Origin: Notospermus geniculatus
Lineage: Eukaryota; Nemertea; Pilidiophora; Heteronemertea; Lineidae
DNA: 64,000 nucleotides
Direction of reading: 5' to 3'
NCBI GenBank assembly: GCA_002633025.1
Contig: NMRB01000292.1
Location: 325,202 to 389,201, forward strand
Position numbers and translations under genes: made by a program. This document shows, in pieces, positions 12,113-23,705 of the stretch; the first letter of the stretch is position 1, and every line of letters starts with the position of its first letter. Under the pieces are notes generated by a model, which saw only the letters and a list, made by a program, of their open reading frames with translations, was not told where the DNA came from and made no database searches.

Positions 12113-12223
12113 GGGTCCATATTCATAAACATAATTAAGTCAAAGTGAGATACTTATCTTTTGTGTTGAACAAAGGATATGTGTCACACTTATAGACTTA
12201 AGTAGTTTTATGAATATGGGCCC
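12113..12223. mobile_element. GGGTCCATATTCATAAA hairpin MITE, second of a pair
   Basis: A 111-bp hairpin of the same sequence type, one base after the previous copy and in direct orientation. Several substitutions separate the two, so they are either an older local duplication or repeated insertion into the same target. Confidence 0.8.
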
Positions 12224-12967
12224 TGATGTCATACTGTTTGACCTGCTTTATTGGAAAGCCAAAGGTCTACATGTATATCAAGAGAGCTGGCTATAGGCCA
12301 CATCGCTGCCCTTGGTGCGTCTCTAGGTTGTCAATTTGGCGAAGTATGTTCGTCGACGGAAACTCGTAAAATCAATGGTTCCATCAATGCGACTGTCAGT
12401 GTCTCCCACACAGCAAAACCTGTTGATCTATGAAGTGCCATCCCGTCGAAACCAATTTCGTCAAAATACACGACAGCCAGTCGCATTCCTCTTCCACGCT
12501 GACTTCACATAACCACATCGTTTTGCCACTTACTGCCGAAAGCGTTGCTCCTTTCGTGGTGAATGAGTGACGTAATCAAATCAGTCGAGTGATGGGTGGT
12601 AAGTGGATAGCAAGGATTTTGTTAGCGACACTCAGGAATCTAATCTTGACGTCATCAGGACGTAACGCTCTTGCCGCGTATCTGTGCAGGAACTACATGT
12701 ACATGTACATGTATTACCGACACTGAGATAATTGATATGACGACATTGTAAAGGAAGCGATATACGGAAATACATGTACGTGTTGCCTACCGTATGCTGT
12801 TTGCTAGTATGTTCTGTTGCCATGATATCTTTGATCCAGGCCGATAATTTGTTGGTCTTCTGGGATTGATTACTCTTGTCGATAATGTTGTGATACATAC
12901 CTCTATACATGTCACGTTCTTGCGAAGGCAAAGGAGCTTTTCAGCTGGTCGATGCAAGAGTTTTTGC
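12224..12967. other. Non-coding sequence, no gene seen
   Basis: The only marked feature is an ACATGTACATGTACATGTA run near 12694-12713. Frames at 12251-12433 (+) and 12632-12931 (-) have no recognisable similarity. Confidence 0.5.
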
Positions 12968-12987
12968 TGGGGGGGGGNGGGGGGGGG
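12968..12987. repeat. Poly-G run containing an unresolved base
   Basis: An almost pure G homopolymer with N at 12978. The length is unreliable and the N probably marks a sequencing or assembly compromise. Confidence 0.9.
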
Positions 12988-13079
12988 TTGAGGACGGTGG
13001 TTACAGGCGGCCTTTGAAGGCAGGCGTAAGCCTACACACCAATCAGGACTGCTGGATACGACCGTTCGAATCTACCTAC

Positions 13080-13260
13080 TGGTAGGCCTATTTGAATGAT
13101 CGAAGTTATCAATTAGGCATGGAAATTGTTGAGCATACACAAACGAATGGGTTGAAGTATGGTACCTGACTCGATGAAGGGTTAGTAATGATATCACAGC
13201 GCGTCGAATTTGAGAGATGAAAAGGATGGCGGCCATTTTTTCTGAAGCATAGTGTGCCGC
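13080..13260 (+). repeat. Dispersed repeat, also at 62420-62575
   Basis: The two segments share an ordered series of blocks: TTATCAATTAGGCATGGA, TGGGTTGAAGTATGGTA, a GGTTAGT block and GATGAAAAGGATGGCG followed by CCATTTTT. They are in the same orientation and diverged. Family unknown. Confidence 0.55.
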
Positions 13261-14795
13261 TGAGATCACGTGATTCAGTATGACCAATCAGAACGCGTCA
13301 TCAAAAATAACCTCGAAAATTTCTCAAACAAATCGTACAAAATATACTAAGTCGATGAAATAATTCAAGTTCTGTACTCGGGACACGATTTGACCCCAAA
13401 TAGTCAATAGATTACGTGAGAGGAAAAGGGTGAAAAATCCCTCACAAAAGTGAACAATGCTAAAATGTGACGATTCAGCCCGCCAATAAAATAAGTGGAA
13501 TTGGAATGCACGATACACTGGCAACGGCCATGCGCGGCTACAGTCACGGATCCCAAAACAGTTTCTCGTCAACCTAATCCCAACTATAATGTTTGCTAAT
13601 TAGAAAGTGCCACATTACATGAATTAGGCTGATATCCCGTTGCATTCAAGCCAATCCATTACTGTTACCTGTGGAATTACGGCCAGATTGATTAGTATCA
13701 TTACGTGTAATCGGGGACTCATTCTATCCGAATGCACCGGTCAACACTGGAAAGGCGAATAAACACTGACCTTTCTTCATGATGCATTGTTTTGGAAATC
13801 GCAGCAATGAGTGTAAGTAAGTAATATCATCCAACGAGCAGGGGAGGCAACACACGGTGGTCTGCCTCATTGCTACCATGGCATGCCAAGGACTTCCAAC
13901 ATCCTGGCCTTGAAACGCACCGTTTTCAGGAAATGTAGGGGGTAAAAATTCATGTCAATCGGGTCATTGGCGCCCTCGGTCTCCCAACCGAGGGTCTGGC
14001 TGCGCGAGACTACCGACATGTGCTGCCTTCCGTCGATTCAGCAGGCATTCTCCTTCACGCGTCAGCCATCTTTGCTCGATGTACGATATTCTTTCTATTG
14101 CATAAGAGCTACCTGCATTCTTCCTGCATCAGATACCGGTAAGGTAAATTAATAGCTTTGGGTAAGACGAGACCCTTTTCCAATAATACTGCCTGGAACT
14201 ATTATCGTTGTCATCTTGTTAGTGAACAGCCAAAGTATTGTTCATCAGTCTCCAAAGCAACTGTTCTGCGCCCATGCGTCATCCTTCTACCAGCCTGAGA
14301 AAGGGGTGGGGAGGTCATGACTCACCATGCCTCATATTATATAATAGGTGTTGTTGACGTTCAGACGGTAGTTGAGAATAAATTTCTAAAATTTTTAAAT
14401 TCCATGAAAGTATCCAGTGTGTGAAACTATGGGCCGTATTTTAGAACGTTAAGGAAATACGACCCTATGTCTGTGCCTTACACTGAATGGAAGGTATTTT
14501 CCCATCAGTAACAGTTTGATCTTCATGTCAACAACATGTTTCGTGGATGTTTAATCATAAGCTGCACAGTATTTGAACATCTTAAATTGATGTTTTGCCG
14601 GAAAAAATATCCTTCATAAATGTTCTTGTTCTTTAATTGTATCTCCTTCATATGTCACCCTTCGCATCACATAAAACTGTCGGTTTGGATTCGGAAATTG
14701 TTTCTTGGACTACTCGCAGGGTACTGATGGACGCCTCGTTTAACATACATGTAGGTCATTGAACCATCTTTTTTTTGAAGATGGGCATTTGGCCT
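13261..14795. other. Non-coding sequence with one 35-bp hairpin relic
   Basis: No gene is supported. At 14431-14465 there is a minimal hairpin starting GGGCCGTATTTTAGAACG and ending ATACGACCC, apparently a collapsed relative of the 119-bp element at 20810-20928. Confidence 0.5.
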
Positions 14796-14862
14796 AGGCG
14801 TGCTGCCCATTAGCAGCTGGCGATTGATGCCTAATGCGAGGGTCCGCGGGTTCGAATCTGGT
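14796..14862 (+). repeat. tRNA-like (SINE head) sequence
   Basis: A B-box-like GGTTCGAATCT lies at 14849-14859, about 40 bases after a degenerate A-box (TTAGCAGCTGGCG, 14810-14822). The arms do not pair into a full cloverleaf and the D-loop is short, so this is read as a decayed tRNA-derived SINE head rather than a working tRNA gene. Confidence 0.4.
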
Positions 14863-15340
14863 AGGAAGCGATGTCTTTCACCTTAGAAACCCGTTTCTAT
14901 TTCTTGTTCATAAATGTAGAGATGGCACTTAAAGTTGTCAGGATGAATAAATGATGCGCGTTATCGGTAGCCACAGCATCTACGTCCAAAGACGAAGCCC
15001 ATTCTCTGGTCGACAAGACTCTAGGTTTCACTCTGTCTTACCGGTAGTTATATTTTAAAGAACCCATCTCCCAGGTAATCGTCATTTCCATTCGAATTGA
15101 TTGAAAGCGGCCGACGGAGATTGAAAAAACCGATCGTATTCCTGGGAAAGCTTTTCCTACAAGCAGTTATTATTGTCATAGCTCGAGTTCTTTCATGATT
15201 TGATGGAATGACGAGGAACAAGCACCAAAAAGGAAATTTTGTTGTGAGCTCCTTGTTGGGAGACGTGGATTGGTCACGTGTCATGAAATTCTAGATTGCT
15301 TTGTGGGTGTTTTGGTCTCGTTCGTAAGGAAATCAATAGT
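14863..15340. other. Non-coding sequence, no feature seen
   Basis: No repeat or coding frame was recognised between the tRNA-like piece and the foldback pair. Confidence 0.45.
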
Positions 15341-15745
15341 AGGGAGTTTTCGCAAATCTGACGAAAAACGAAGTACCGGTACGAAATACGAAATTGGACG
15401 TCATATCCATGACGTAATGTATTTAGGAAAATGGTTGGTACCACAAATGTCCCTCCTGCCAGTGCGTCTTTTAGCATGTCATGTAAGATCGAAAGAGTTA
15501 TGGCGCATCTTGAATTTTTAAATTTCCAATTCGTATCAACGAAGTGGAAACGAAAGATAAATTTCAAAGTTTAATATACACCGGACCTCTGTCGTTCTAA
15601 CGTCATACGCTAAAAGACGCTCTTGCAGCAGGCGATATTTGTGGTACCAGCCATTTCCTGAAATACATTACGTCATGGATATGACGTCCAATTTCGTACA
15701 TGTATTTCGTACTTCGTTTTTTCGTCAGATTTGCGAAAACTCCCT
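15341..15745. mobile_element. GGTTTCGCAAATCTGACG foldback, element A
   Basis: The left end is AGGGAGTTTTCGCAAATCTG and the right end is its complement (CAGATTTGCGAAAACTCCCT). Inner arms (CGAAGTACCGGTACG, TGGTTGGTACCACAAATGTC, CGTCTTTTAGCATGTCATG) make it a foldback throughout. It is followed directly by AAT and then element B. The left flank is AATAGT, so its own 3-bp duplication is unclear. Confidence 0.85.
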
Positions 15746-15748
15746 AAT

Positions 15749-16130
15749 AGTGAAGTTTCGCAAATCTGACGAAACAAGAAGTACGAAATATGAAATTCAA
15801 CTTCATTTCCAGGACCTACAGATGGTTAATACCACAGATGTCCCTGATGCCCGTGCGTCTTTTAGCATATCATGTAAGACCGAGAGAGTTTGGTGCATCT
15901 TGAATTTTTAAATTGCCACTTCGTATCTACGAAGTGGAAACGAAAGATGAATTTCAAAGTTTAACATACACCGTAACTCTATCTGTCAAACGTCATACGC
16001 TAAAAGACGCTCATGCGGCAGGCGATATTTGTGGTACCAACCATCTCCTGAAATACATTACGTCATGGAACTGAAGTCCCAATTTTCGTATTTCGTACTT
16101 CGTGTTTCGTCAGATTTGCGAAACCTCACT
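15749..16130. mobile_element. GGTTTCGCAAATCTGACG foldback, element B, AAT duplication
   Basis: A 382-bp foldback with ends AGTGAAGTTTCGCAAATC and complement, flanked by AAT at 15746-15748 and 16131-16133. The interior matches elements A, C, D and E (CAGATGTCCCTG, GTCTTTTAGCATATCATG, GTAACTCTATC). It sits exactly three bases after element A, as if it inserted at A's terminal AAT. Confidence 0.88.
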
Positions 16131-16133
16131 AAT

Positions 16134-16997
16134 AGCATTGTACTTGTCGAGTGCATTATTTTTGACGAAAAGAGTACGTAACCGGTACGAACCTCTACCG
16201 AGTTTTTCGTATACCTGTAAACTGGCGTACATGCCAGGCTTGGGAACGAGAGAAGAGGGTACCTCGAGGCTGTGACAACCATGGGTGTTCCCCAACTGCT
16301 TTCTTGCCTTTCTTACCAAGCTTCGTAAGAGATGTAAATGTAGGGTGCCATTTTTTAGGAATGACAATGGACATTCGTTGTACAATAGCGTACTAAGAAG
16401 TGAGAGAGTTCAGCGGAAATCAGCCGTTTCCGACGTATCACAATTACTTTGTCGGGAGAACTCTCCATGTCACCTTTGCTATTTTACGCAAAATAAGCTG
16501 GCACCAGTTGCCTGGAGGCATGGTGTAAGGGCGAGCTAAGTAATGCAATTTGTGTCAGATTACCATCCCGATAGTGAATGGTTAGGATTACTGTTCACGA
16601 CGGCTGCATGGGACAGCTCTCTTGCAGCTGATTAGTGCTCTGGAGTTGTTGGTATAAAGCAGGTGGATATCATCGAGCTTGTGCATTAGTTAGAGCCCTG
16701 GAGCGTGTGGGGTTCTTCGATCCTGGTCGTGGATCGGAAAACACTTATACTTGACTTGGTTGATGGAAAGAGATTGAGTTTGGATACTTTTGTCGCTTTT
16801 TACCTCTGGGTGAACGACATGAACCACACGCCGAGTCCGTCGATGTAACGATGGCTTTTTGTCAGCTGAAGCACAGGATGGCCTTTGTCATGGAGGTACT
16901 GTAGCTGCATGGAAACTACATGTATGTCGTATCTCATCTTTGTATGACGTTGAAGTGTTTATGAGTGGTCCGCTTGAGACCTTTGCCCAGAAACGAG
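16134..16997. other. Non-coding sequence, no feature seen
   Basis: Overlapping frames at 16058-16539 on both strands show no family I recognise. No repeat was recognised. Confidence 0.5.
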
Positions 16998-17135
16998 GGG
17001 CCGTATTCAAAAAGGGTGTTTAAGACTTAGACGCGTGTAACTTCACTAAATGCACGCACTTCCACCATGCATTTGACGGAGTTACACGCGTCTAAGTTTT
17101 AAACACCATTTAAACACACTTTTTGAATTCGGCCC
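16998..17135. mobile_element. GGGCCGTATTCAAAAA hairpin MITE
   Basis: A 138-bp hairpin. Left arm GGGCCGTATTCAAAAAGGG with GTTTAAGACTTAGACGCG; right arm CGCGTCTAAGTTTTAAACAC with TTTTTGAATTCGGCCC. The short loop is around ACTTCCACCATGC. Same GGGCCGTATT terminal class as 12003 and 20810. Confidence 0.8.
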
Positions 17136-18588
17136 TTAGTGTTCCTCTGTCCTCTTCCCAGTCATGTCTTGCTGTATATAGGAGTGTACTTCGGTACTGC
17201 AATGACAGTAGTCAGAAATCGCTGTTTTCTCACCCCGTACGAGTGGAAAACATGAAACAGGAAATAACGCTGTCTCAGCAACAGGTGAATGGAGGATGGC
17301 ATTTCAGTTTGCTTGTTTAGTAGATTAACCCTGAAACAGCGTGTGGGTTTCTTCAGACGTGAACAAACCCAGGAACAAACGCGTTAGGTAATGGGTTTCA
17401 TCTCGTTACCAACCTTTGGGGATTTGATCCTGAGCGAATTCTAAAACCAATGCTTTTTGAATGACGCAAGTGATCATGAGTCTGTTCGGTGTAGCCTAGC
17501 TGCAAACGTTTGATCTGTTTGCTTACTGGTACGTTTCTTGTTGGCATTTTCTATTTTTACATCACAAAACCCCAGGCGTTCTTATGCAAACCGACGGTCA
17601 GTGGACAAAACCCAAGTACATGTAGCCAGATTCAACCACGATCTAATGCATTCGGCTCTTTCTGCAGAATACAACCTTACCTGAAACAGGTAACAGTTAC
17701 TGTACTTATGGAAATAGCAACTGCTCCACCCACATCATGCATTGTCAGGATGACGACGAGTCGAGTCTGCAGTGGGGAACACGAACTCGGATTGGGACTT
17801 GTCCTTTTTGTCATATAAAACATGATCATACGTATCGATTTACCTTGACGACACAACCTTTGAGGTATACAATATTAGTATAGCCGATGTTGCAAGCTTT
17901 TTTTTACCATGATGTCAAACACACATGGTCTCGTTCTATGAAGCGAACGAAAACTGGTCGATGTATGTGTCAAACGCAGCATTGCCTTGTATTTTCTCAT
18001 TGATGTTATCAAATGTGGCGAATGAAACATGCATCTACAGTCTGTACCATCGCTCTTTAACGAGAATATAGTGCTTAGCCTATGCATTGGTTCAGGTTTT
18101 GTGTACAAAATAAACCTTCGTAAAAAACATTCTTACAGGGAGGTGGATAAAATATCAAAGAATTGCCTTCGAGTAAGATTTTCTGTAGGTACAGTCTTGT
18201 TAAAAAGTAAACAGACAGCTAATATCTCAGCTAATATCGAAGGTTTCAACCTCAACATGTGTTATGTTGTCAATGTTTGAACTTCACGATTAATGCCGAG
18301 AAAGTCTCAGCTTGATTGCGTGTTAAGAAAACTTCAAGCTCGCTTATGAATTGTCGCATTACCACGTCCTTCGGGATTGGTTCGTTTTCACTGTTCACCT
18401 TGAACATATCACGACAGCTCAGTGCTAAAATGATGTGTGACGAGTACATTGGCTGCACTGCAGTAGAACTAATGATGTGAGATGAAACTGACATTAGCTT
18501 TGAAAAATAATGATGATGTTCAATCCTGCGATATTTGACCATAATCCAAGTAGAAAACATACTTAATACAGCACACTTCTGATTTTTT
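17136..18588. other. Non-coding sequence, no feature seen
   Basis: The longest frames (102 residues at 17510-17818 +, 130 residues at 18270-18662 -) show no domain, no repeat and no plausible splice context. Confidence 0.5.
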
Positions 18589-18762
18589 AGCCGCCAGCTG
18601 CCATCTTTTTGGTTGCTGTGACAATGGCAGGAAACCTCCCAGTCACACATGCGCACTGGCACTTCGTCTGGTGCGAAACGTAATGGATTTTCTCGCTAAT
18701 CTTCCCACCAGTAAGTGCGCATGCGTGGGTACCACGGCAACGATCCAAGATGGCTGCTAGCG
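18589..18762. mobile_element. Imperfect foldback with GCCATCTTGG-type arms
   Basis: Left arm TAGCCGCCAGCTGCCATC with CACACATGCGCAC; right arm GTGCGCATGCGTGG with CCAAGATGGCTGCTAG. Its layout (outer CCATCTT arms, inner TGCGCATG) is shared with 19395-19563, about 800 bp away. Confidence 0.6.
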
Positions 18763-19116
18763 AATCTGATCTATATGATGTTAAGCCGCGGTCATCCTGA
18801 TAAATGCCTTCATCAATCACGTCGAGGGTGATGGCCACCTGTCAGACATCGGTGGCTACTTCATCCCATGTTCAACGTCCTGGGGATTATTTACGCTTCC
18901 CGTGGTCAGCCATCATATATCCTGGTGGAAGGCTCGACGTCGCAATTTGGTTGATGGCCGATATTGGCGTTAGGATCGTGGTTGAGGGCTCGCTCAGGTC
19001 AGATTCATCACATACATGACACATACATACATGTAGTACAGCTATGAAACTTTGATTTATAAGCTGAGATCTTTCGCTGCCGTGTCGCTGCTCGCCTGTC
19101 AGTAGGAATATCTATG

Positions 19117-19178
19117 TTAAATTCAGTTTTTCATGGTCGCAACCTCTAACAGTCGTGACCATGAAAGACTGAATTTAA
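19117..19178. repeat. 62-bp hairpin
   Basis: TTAAATTCAGTTTTTCATGG pairs with CCATGAAAGACTGAATTTAA across a short ACCTCTAACAG loop. Two mismatches are visible. Confidence 0.7.
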
Positions 19179-19394
19179 GTTCGATGACTTCAAAATACGG
19201 TATGCCATTCAAAGATGTACATGTATTGAATATTTATGGCCGCAGACATACTCAGCATTGTGGTGTCTGTACACTGGCAACATTTCTCCAACGTTCAGAG
19301 TTGCAACATCCTGTTGGGCAATGTTTTGTGAAGTGTGCACAGGGGGAAGAGTTTTACAGCATGTTGTTCAAATGTTGCTATAATTCGTTGTTAC

Positions 19395-19563
19395 GACGCC
19401 CCCGCCATCTTGGATTTTTTTTGCAAACTGCACATGCGCAGTTACAGCTGGTGGGCAAATTCGTATGTATTTCCTGACCAATCATATGCGTTGATTTGCC
19501 CACCAGATAAGTGCGCGCGCACAAAACCTTCGTAGAAACCAAGATGGCGGGGGGGGGGGCGTC
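19395..19563. mobile_element. Foldback with GACGCCCCCGCCATCTTGG ends
   Basis: A 169-bp inverted repeat. Left end GACGCCCCCGCCATCTTGG, right end CCAAGATGGCGG followed by a G-run and GCGTC. Inner arms are CTGGTGGGCAAAT and ATTTGCCCACCAG. The G-run at 19551-19559 makes the right end length uncertain. Related in layout to 18589-18762. Confidence 0.75.
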
Positions 19564-20809
19564 CAAATGATGAATATAGGGTCAAAATATCGTGTTAATC
19601 CGGAATGTTGTTCAAATGTTCTTCAGATGTTGACATTGTAGGCTACACACAGCTTTACTGTGTAGAACGTCACTTTGTAGGGGCGAGAACTATAACTCTT
19701 TGTATATATTCATAAATATTTCTTTGAAGAATCATATTTTCTATTCCATTGAACCTTGAACTTAGTGCCGCGACCACAAATTGCCTGTAAACAGGTAATA
19801 CAAATTACTAGTACCTAAACTACCTAAACTCTTCAAGCAGTCACCCGCTTTTTACCGTCTGGTTAACAACTATCAAACGATACAAATCCGGTTTTGAACT
19901 AAAGCTGTGGGGAGTAAACATTTTTTGTGGAATATATCATAAAAGGCGGACATCTCGACTTTCGAGATCCAATGTGAATGAACTCATTGGACTCATACAC
20001 TTCAGTAGCTGGTCATTGGTGCTTGACGTCACGCTCTGGTATTGGCCATAATTCTTGATGCATTTTCATAGAAATATCCACATAAACAGCTATATAATAA
20101 CCTAGCGCTTTTGAAACCATTATTGAAAACCCGATACGGACATATTCAAGTAATTATACGATTAACCATCAAGATGAAAACCATTTGCCACCTCGGTAAT
20201 GTTGATCACCGCACGAGAGTGTCTCTCAAGCCAGTCGAATGGTAAGTCTGACCGGTATTGCCTTTTCAGCAAAGAAGCTCCACTTGTTTGATAGCAACAA
20301 AGTGGTTGTTCTGATATCCACTTGAAAGTGTTGTCATGTGAGCAGCTGAAACGTGGTCGGTGAAATTTTTACCACAAACAGAAGGTTGAAAGCAGTTTGT
20401 CGCTTTACTTCGGTACTTCTAAAATGGCCTCACCGAAGCGTACCTTTCAGACTCTTATGCAAATCTTTTATAGAGGATAATCAAAAATAACTGCACAAGC
20501 AAACTTCCACTAGAGACCAAAACTACAATTACATGTATACTGATAGCAATGGATGAAATGATTACTAGAAAAAGAACACATCCCGATTCGGTCCATGTCC
20601 GAGCTCCAGACTCAATTTTAGTGTAAAGCAAAGTTGAGGTCCTGGGTCCATGCAGAATAACTAAAAAATAGAAACACGCAACAGGACCCCTGACTTCGGT
20701 TCACAAAAATCGCTCTGGAGCTAAAACTACTGGACCAATCGTGGTATCTTGGTATTATTTTTCTCCTAGAAAGATTCTCTATCCATTCAAACTAGTGGTT
20801 TGGTACTGA
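19564..20809. other. Non-coding sequence, no feature seen
   Basis: No recognisable gene, RNA or repeat. Confidence 0.5.
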
Positions 20810-20928
20810 GGGCCGTATTTTAGAACGTTCCTTAACATTAAGGTCCACCTTAAATCTATTGTTCTCGATGGTTTTACAATAGACTTAAGGTCGACCTTAA
20901 CGTTAAGGAACGTTCTAAAATACCACCC
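20810..20928. mobile_element. GGGCCGTATTTTAGAACG hairpin MITE
   Basis: A 119-bp hairpin. GGGCCGTATTTTAGAACGTT with CCTTAACATTAAGGTCCACC pairs with GGTCGACCTTAACGTTAAGG and AACGTTCTAAAATACCACCC. The 35-bp piece at 14431-14465 keeps only the outermost part of each arm. Confidence 0.82.
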
Positions 20929-21904
20929 TAGAGTGGTGGAAAGTATGCTTGTGCGTTTTTTGGGCAACCCTGTACATGTATATCAAAAGCGAAATAAAGC
21001 TTCTTTTAGAGTGATGTTGAGATCGAGAAATATGAGAAACGCAGTGACGTCAAAACCGATTGGAGTTCATTGGAATGAGCAACTGATTCGTGATGAAACG
21101 TCATTATTGTTCGTGTTTACCGATCTTAACCTCACTAATTGCGAGCAGAGAACATCATTTGATACACGAAGCTCAATTCTTTTTTTGTCAACATCTTGTT
21201 CTTTGTGGCGACAGTGTTCGCATTAGTGTCATTCTATGGAAATCACGGTAATCAAATGGTCAGATGAACGAACACGCAATGCATAGTTATCGCATGTTTT
21301 TCATTAATCTTTTTATTTGTCCAAATCTCGGCCGGGAAATCTCAATACTTCCCTTATGGGACGTATCCTGCACCAGCGACGTGGACAAATTGACTATCAC
21401 GCAAGATCGATCCGGGACATGTTTGTTCTCCAGGTCTTGTGCATGTGTTTGCCTTGACAGATCAGCAGACAATGTTGATGTCCAATCTACCGGGTATCAG
21501 TATGGAGTCGACCTCCGTCGATTGGACTGCAATCGGGCCTACATAGGCCTATTGTAAAGGTATATAATTGTATTGCTGACAATGATATAGACGAGTCGCT
21601 CCAATGAGGAACCTGCATAACAAGCTCTGCCAATAGGTGGCCCTGCAGGCAAGTGGACCATGGTTGCAATGAGAAATCCTTTTGCCAAGTCAATAATTAT
21701 TGAATATTTCATCCCTGAATTACTCTGCACGAGAAAATAACACCAGAAATGTAATTTTATTGGTCCTTAATTGTATTTTGATGAGTTTTATGAAGAAAAT
21801 CAACAAAACCTAATTTTTTACTTGAAAATGCATTGGAAGTGGTCCTTTTTGTACTGGTGCTGTCATCTGGATTTTTAGTTTTGCCGGTTCCTCATTTAAG
21901 GGGG
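20929..21904. other. Non-coding sequence, no feature seen
   Basis: Frames at 20933-21226 and 21264-21557 (+, 97 residues each) match no family I recognise. Confidence 0.5.
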
Positions 21905-22110
21905 TTACACGATTCAACATTTGTTGAAAGCTGTTGAACGTTGTTGAAACCTGTTGAACCGTTTAAACACCCCTTTCAACACCTTTCAACAGGTCTTTCA
22001 ACAACTTTCAACAAGTTGCCAGAGAAATAGGAACATGAAGCTATTTTGGCAACGTGTTAGGAGGTGTTGAAAGGGGGTATAGACGGGGTAACAGCTTTCA
22101 AACTTTCAAC
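21905..22110. repeat. Dense TTGAAAG/CTTTCAAC self-complementary block
   Basis: Repeated TTGTTGAAA, CTTTCAACA and GTTGAAAGGGG motifs in both orientations give a complex foldback with several alternative hairpins. The outer halves pair around TTTCAACACC and AGGTGTTGAAAGGGG. Boundaries are approximate. Confidence 0.6.
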
Positions 22111-22133
22111 AACTACAATCTACATGTATTATG

Positions 22134-22375
22134 CAATTGGCTCAGTTCGCACCAAGTTAAAGTGAGGCCGAGTTCGTAAATACATGTAGGCCACACGAGA
22201 CCCTCTGGTTCATGTATGCACACTAATGCAACTGACTCAGTTCGTGCCAAGTTAGAGTGAGTTTGCAGCGTTCACATGTATAGGCCTACACGAGACCCTC
22301 TTATTCAAATCTAAGAACGTGTTGTAGTTCATGTAGCCTATGCGTACTAAGTTACTAGAGTGAGGCTGTATATTT
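22134..22375 (+). repeat. Diverged tandem repeat, about 96-bp unit
   Basis: CTCAGTTCGCACCAAGTTA (22140) recurs as CTCAGTTCGTGCCAAGTTA (22236), each followed by AGTGAG, a TACATGTA/GTTCACATGTA block and ACACGAGACCCTCT. A third, weaker copy follows near 22330. Confidence 0.7.
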
Positions 22376-22614
22376 GTACGGAGTACGTAAATACATATTA
22401 TTATCCATATTCTCAGGTTGCCACTGCATAGCCCTAGGACTTTCTTCACAATACAAAACGTTGTCTTCGAATTAAAGGGCATCAGGTCAAGACAGTACCT
22501 TAAAGGAATCTTTGAAGCATGTAGACAATGATTCAAACATTGTTTTTGTTTCCGGCACCTTTCACCGCATCAGATGGTGTGCATGGAAACAGTAAGAAAA
22601 CACTATAGACCCTA

Positions 22615-23106
22615 CACTGGTGGACAGAAATATTAGGACACTTTCAAAATTCTAAGTAATTTGCCTCTTTTTCCTTCCTTTTGTCTCTAACCACTAATTA
22701 TTTTTCTTATTGATGAGAACATTTTTACCTTGGCAAGTGGGTTATATAATCCCATGAGATTGTCTGTGCCAAAGGTATATTGACAAGGGGTAGCTGATAT
22801 ATGAATAACAAGGATAATTATGATGGGTGCCATTCAAACCTCTCAAATTCAAAGGCTAAAGCTATTGGAGGTGACAAGAATAGACGAAGCACATCATGAT
22901 TGTCTTTGTTATTTATATATCAGCAACGCCATGTCAATAGCCTTTGGCATGTTTAATCTCATGGGATTATATAATATAACCCACTTGCCAAGGTAAAAAT
23001 GTTCTGATTAATAAGAAAAATAACCAGTGGTTAGAGACAAAAGGAAGGCAAAAGAGGAAAATGACTTAGAATTTGGAAAGTGTCCTAATATTTCTGTCCA
23101 CCAGTG
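22615..23106. mobile_element. Tc1-like palindromic MITE, CACTGGTGGACAG ends, copy 1
   Basis: A 492-bp element flanked by TA (22613-22614, 23107-23108). Ends read CACTGGTGGACAGAAATATT and its complement. Arms continue through GGACACTTTCAAAATTCTAA, GTTTTTCTTATT-type and TTGGCAAGTGGGTTATATAA blocks, so virtually the whole element folds on itself. The second copy is 41406-41901. TA target and CACTGG ends point to Tc1/mariner; no transposase frame remains. Confidence 0.9.
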
Positions 23107-23491
23107 TACATAAAATGAAGACTGATCCGTGGGATGAACGTACGACCGTACATGTACATGTACTTAATGGATAAAGAACAAAGACTAGCGCAATAAAAGG
23201 ATACGCCATTCATGCTTGCAAGTGACACACCCATCAATACACGGCTAGTAAGAAGCTAAAGCATCTTGCAACAAAGGAACATATTGATGATATCAGATAA
23301 CGTAACGGTTCTACATCTGAGAAAGGTGAAATTCTATCCACGGTAGAACGGTACCTACAAGAGATACGACGAGGTCATCATCATCACTTTCGCTTACGTG
23401 CGAAACTCTGCGCGAGGTAGACCCTGTAGTAAAGTTGCAATCTATAGGGAAGTTCAGCGACTGCTTCGAGCAATGGTTCTTCAGTGAGGTT

Positions 23492-23705
23492 AGTGATAAA
23501 ACCCGGAACGAAACGAAACGAAATGAAATCATCGAAATGGGCATGATTTGCATCAAGTTATTTTCGTTTTAATTCTTATTGTGTATTACCGATATTTTAA
23601 GTGGTTAATGTAGAATCTCCGACATTGAGGCCTACGTTAATTCTCAAATTGCTTGCGAGTCCCATTTCGATGAGTTCGTTTCGTTTCATTCCGGGTTTTA
23701 TCACT
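23492..23705. mobile_element. Foldback with AGTGATAAAACCCGG ends
   Basis: A 214-bp inverted repeat. AGTGATAAAACCCGGAACGA with a run of GAAAC and CATCGAAATGGG pairs with CCCATTTCGATGAG and CATTCCGGGTTTTATCACT. TA flanks both GTGATAAAA ends, but a target duplication cannot be separated from the palindromic end. Confidence 0.8.

Noticed and set aside
22801-22960. Transposase remnant inside the Tc1-like element
   Set aside because: The interior is self-complementary; no DDE-region motifs in any frame.
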